Of a stretch of DNA of 14,775 bases, positions 14,257 through 14,775 are shown one piece after another. Position 1 is the first letter of the stretch. Every line of letters begins with the position of its first letter. The DNA lies in NCBI GenBank assembly GCA_002336035.1, contig DDED01000219.1, positions 4,350 to 19,124 of the forward strand, given 5' to 3'. The translations under genes were made by a program, and so were the position numbers. Below the pieces are notes generated by a model. It was not told the origin of the DNA. It ran no database searches and was given only the letters and a program-made list of their open reading frames with translations. Origin of the DNA: Cellvibrionales bacterium UBA1963. Lineage in GTDB: Bacteria > Pseudomonadota > Gammaproteobacteria > Pseudomonadales > UBA7434.

Positions 14257-14775
14257 ATGAGTGCGAAAAAGCCCAGTAATAACGACACGCCATCTGCCGC
14301 GAGCAATAGCCTTTGGGGTGGCCGTTTTCAAGAGCCTACCGATGCCTTTGTCGAGCGATTTACGGCATCGGTGTCCTTTGATCAACGCTTGTATCATCAC
14401 GATATTGAAGGCTCTATCGCACATGCCACTATGCTTGGATCTGTTGGCGTGCTAAAAACCAGCGAGGTAGAACAAATTATCGCCGGTTTAGAGGCGATTA
14501 AAACGGATATCGCTGCAGGCAATTTCAACTGGCTGGTCGCTCGTGAAGATGTCCACATGAATATTGAAGCAGCATTGACTGATAAAATTGGCAGTGTCGG
14601 TAAAAAACTGCACACCGGTCGTTCGCGCAATGATCAAGTTGCTACTGACATTCGCCTTTATTTGCGTGATGCAATCGACGCGATTCAAGAACAGCTAACC
14701 CGTCTGCAGAAAGGTTTGATTAATTTAGCCGAACAGCATGCTGATGTTATTATGCCTGGCTTTACTCATTTACAA
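14257..14775 (+). CDS. argH: Argininosuccinate lyase, 5' part (runs off the right edge)
   Basis: ArgH splits argininosuccinate into arginine and fumarate, the last step of arginine synthesis. The first 173 codons are present with no stop. After a Ser/Asn-rich start (MSAKKPSNNDTPSAASN) come LWGGRF, which is invariant near the family N terminus, then TASVSFDQRLYHHDIEGSIAH, EDVHMNIE, TGRSRNDQVATD (a substrate-binding signature) and MPGFTHLQ at the edge. These match the fumarase/aspartase superfamily as found in ArgH. The active-site serine loop (GSSxMPxKxN) lies beyond the window. The N terminus is about 15 residues longer than in compact homologues; ATG at 14257 is the first reasonable start. 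The gene is divergent from hemC. Confidence 0.96.
   Translation, partial: MSAKKPSNNDTPSAASNSLWGGRFQEPTDAFVERFTASVSFDQRLYHHDIEGSIAHATMLGSVGVLKTSEVEQIIAGLEAIKTDIAAGNFNWLVAREDVHMNIEAALTDKIGSVGKKLHTGRSRNDQVATDIRLYLRDAIDAIQEQLTRLQKGLINLAEQHADVIMPGFTHLQ

Noticed and set aside
14397..14688. Minus-strand frames inside argH
   Set aside because: They oppose the conserved ArgH sequence (EDVHMNIE, TGRSRNDQVATD).

Overview
This window reads as an ordinary housekeeping stretch of a gammaproteobacterial chromosome. The best fit is a Pseudomonas/Cellvibrio-like, probably aquatic lineage. I base that on gene content, on a MutL that keeps the endonuclease motifs E. coli MutL has lost, and on the two conserved gene blocks present. 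I see no transposase, integrase, prophage gene, CRISPR array, tRNA or rRNA. Twelve complete protein genes and one partial one (argH) are supported. A second partial gene at the extreme left edge is only a possibility.

Left block (1-6231). A leftward operon tsaE-amiB-mutL-miaA covers tRNA t6A synthesis, septal peptidoglycan hydrolysis, mismatch repair and tRNA i6A synthesis. It is divergent from queG, the last step of queuosine synthesis, so three of these five genes serve tRNA modification. The two transcription units appear to start from back-to-back promoters whose -10 boxes share bases. The nnr (NAD(P)HX repair) gene that usually sits next to tsaE is absent.

Middle (6232-9681). Three rightward genes follow: an uncharacterised luciferase-like (LLM) oxidoreductase with its own promoter-like region and a clear hairpin terminator; a DeaD/CsdA-type DEAD-box RNA helicase with no visible Shine-Dalgarno sequence; and ppnP, a small cupin nucleoside phosphorylase.

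Right block (9682-14775). A tightly packed leftward operon hemC-hemD-hemX-hemY supplies two enzymes of uroporphyrinogen III synthesis and two membrane-anchored companions. It converges on ppnP and is divergent from argH (argininosuccinate lyase), which runs off the right edge. In Pseudomonas the algZ/algR two-component genes lie between argH and hemC. Here there is only a 351-bp gap. That gap is the most interesting part of the window: it holds a perfect 13+13 bp palindrome just downstream of a candidate hemC promoter, a match to the Pseudomonas-type ArgR operator, a cluster of ACGGT cores, and a very short ORF behind a strong Shine-Dalgarno sequence.

I found no convincing new multi-gene system. 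Start sites for hemC, hemD and queG were placed downstream of the longest open frame, for reasons given in each entry.
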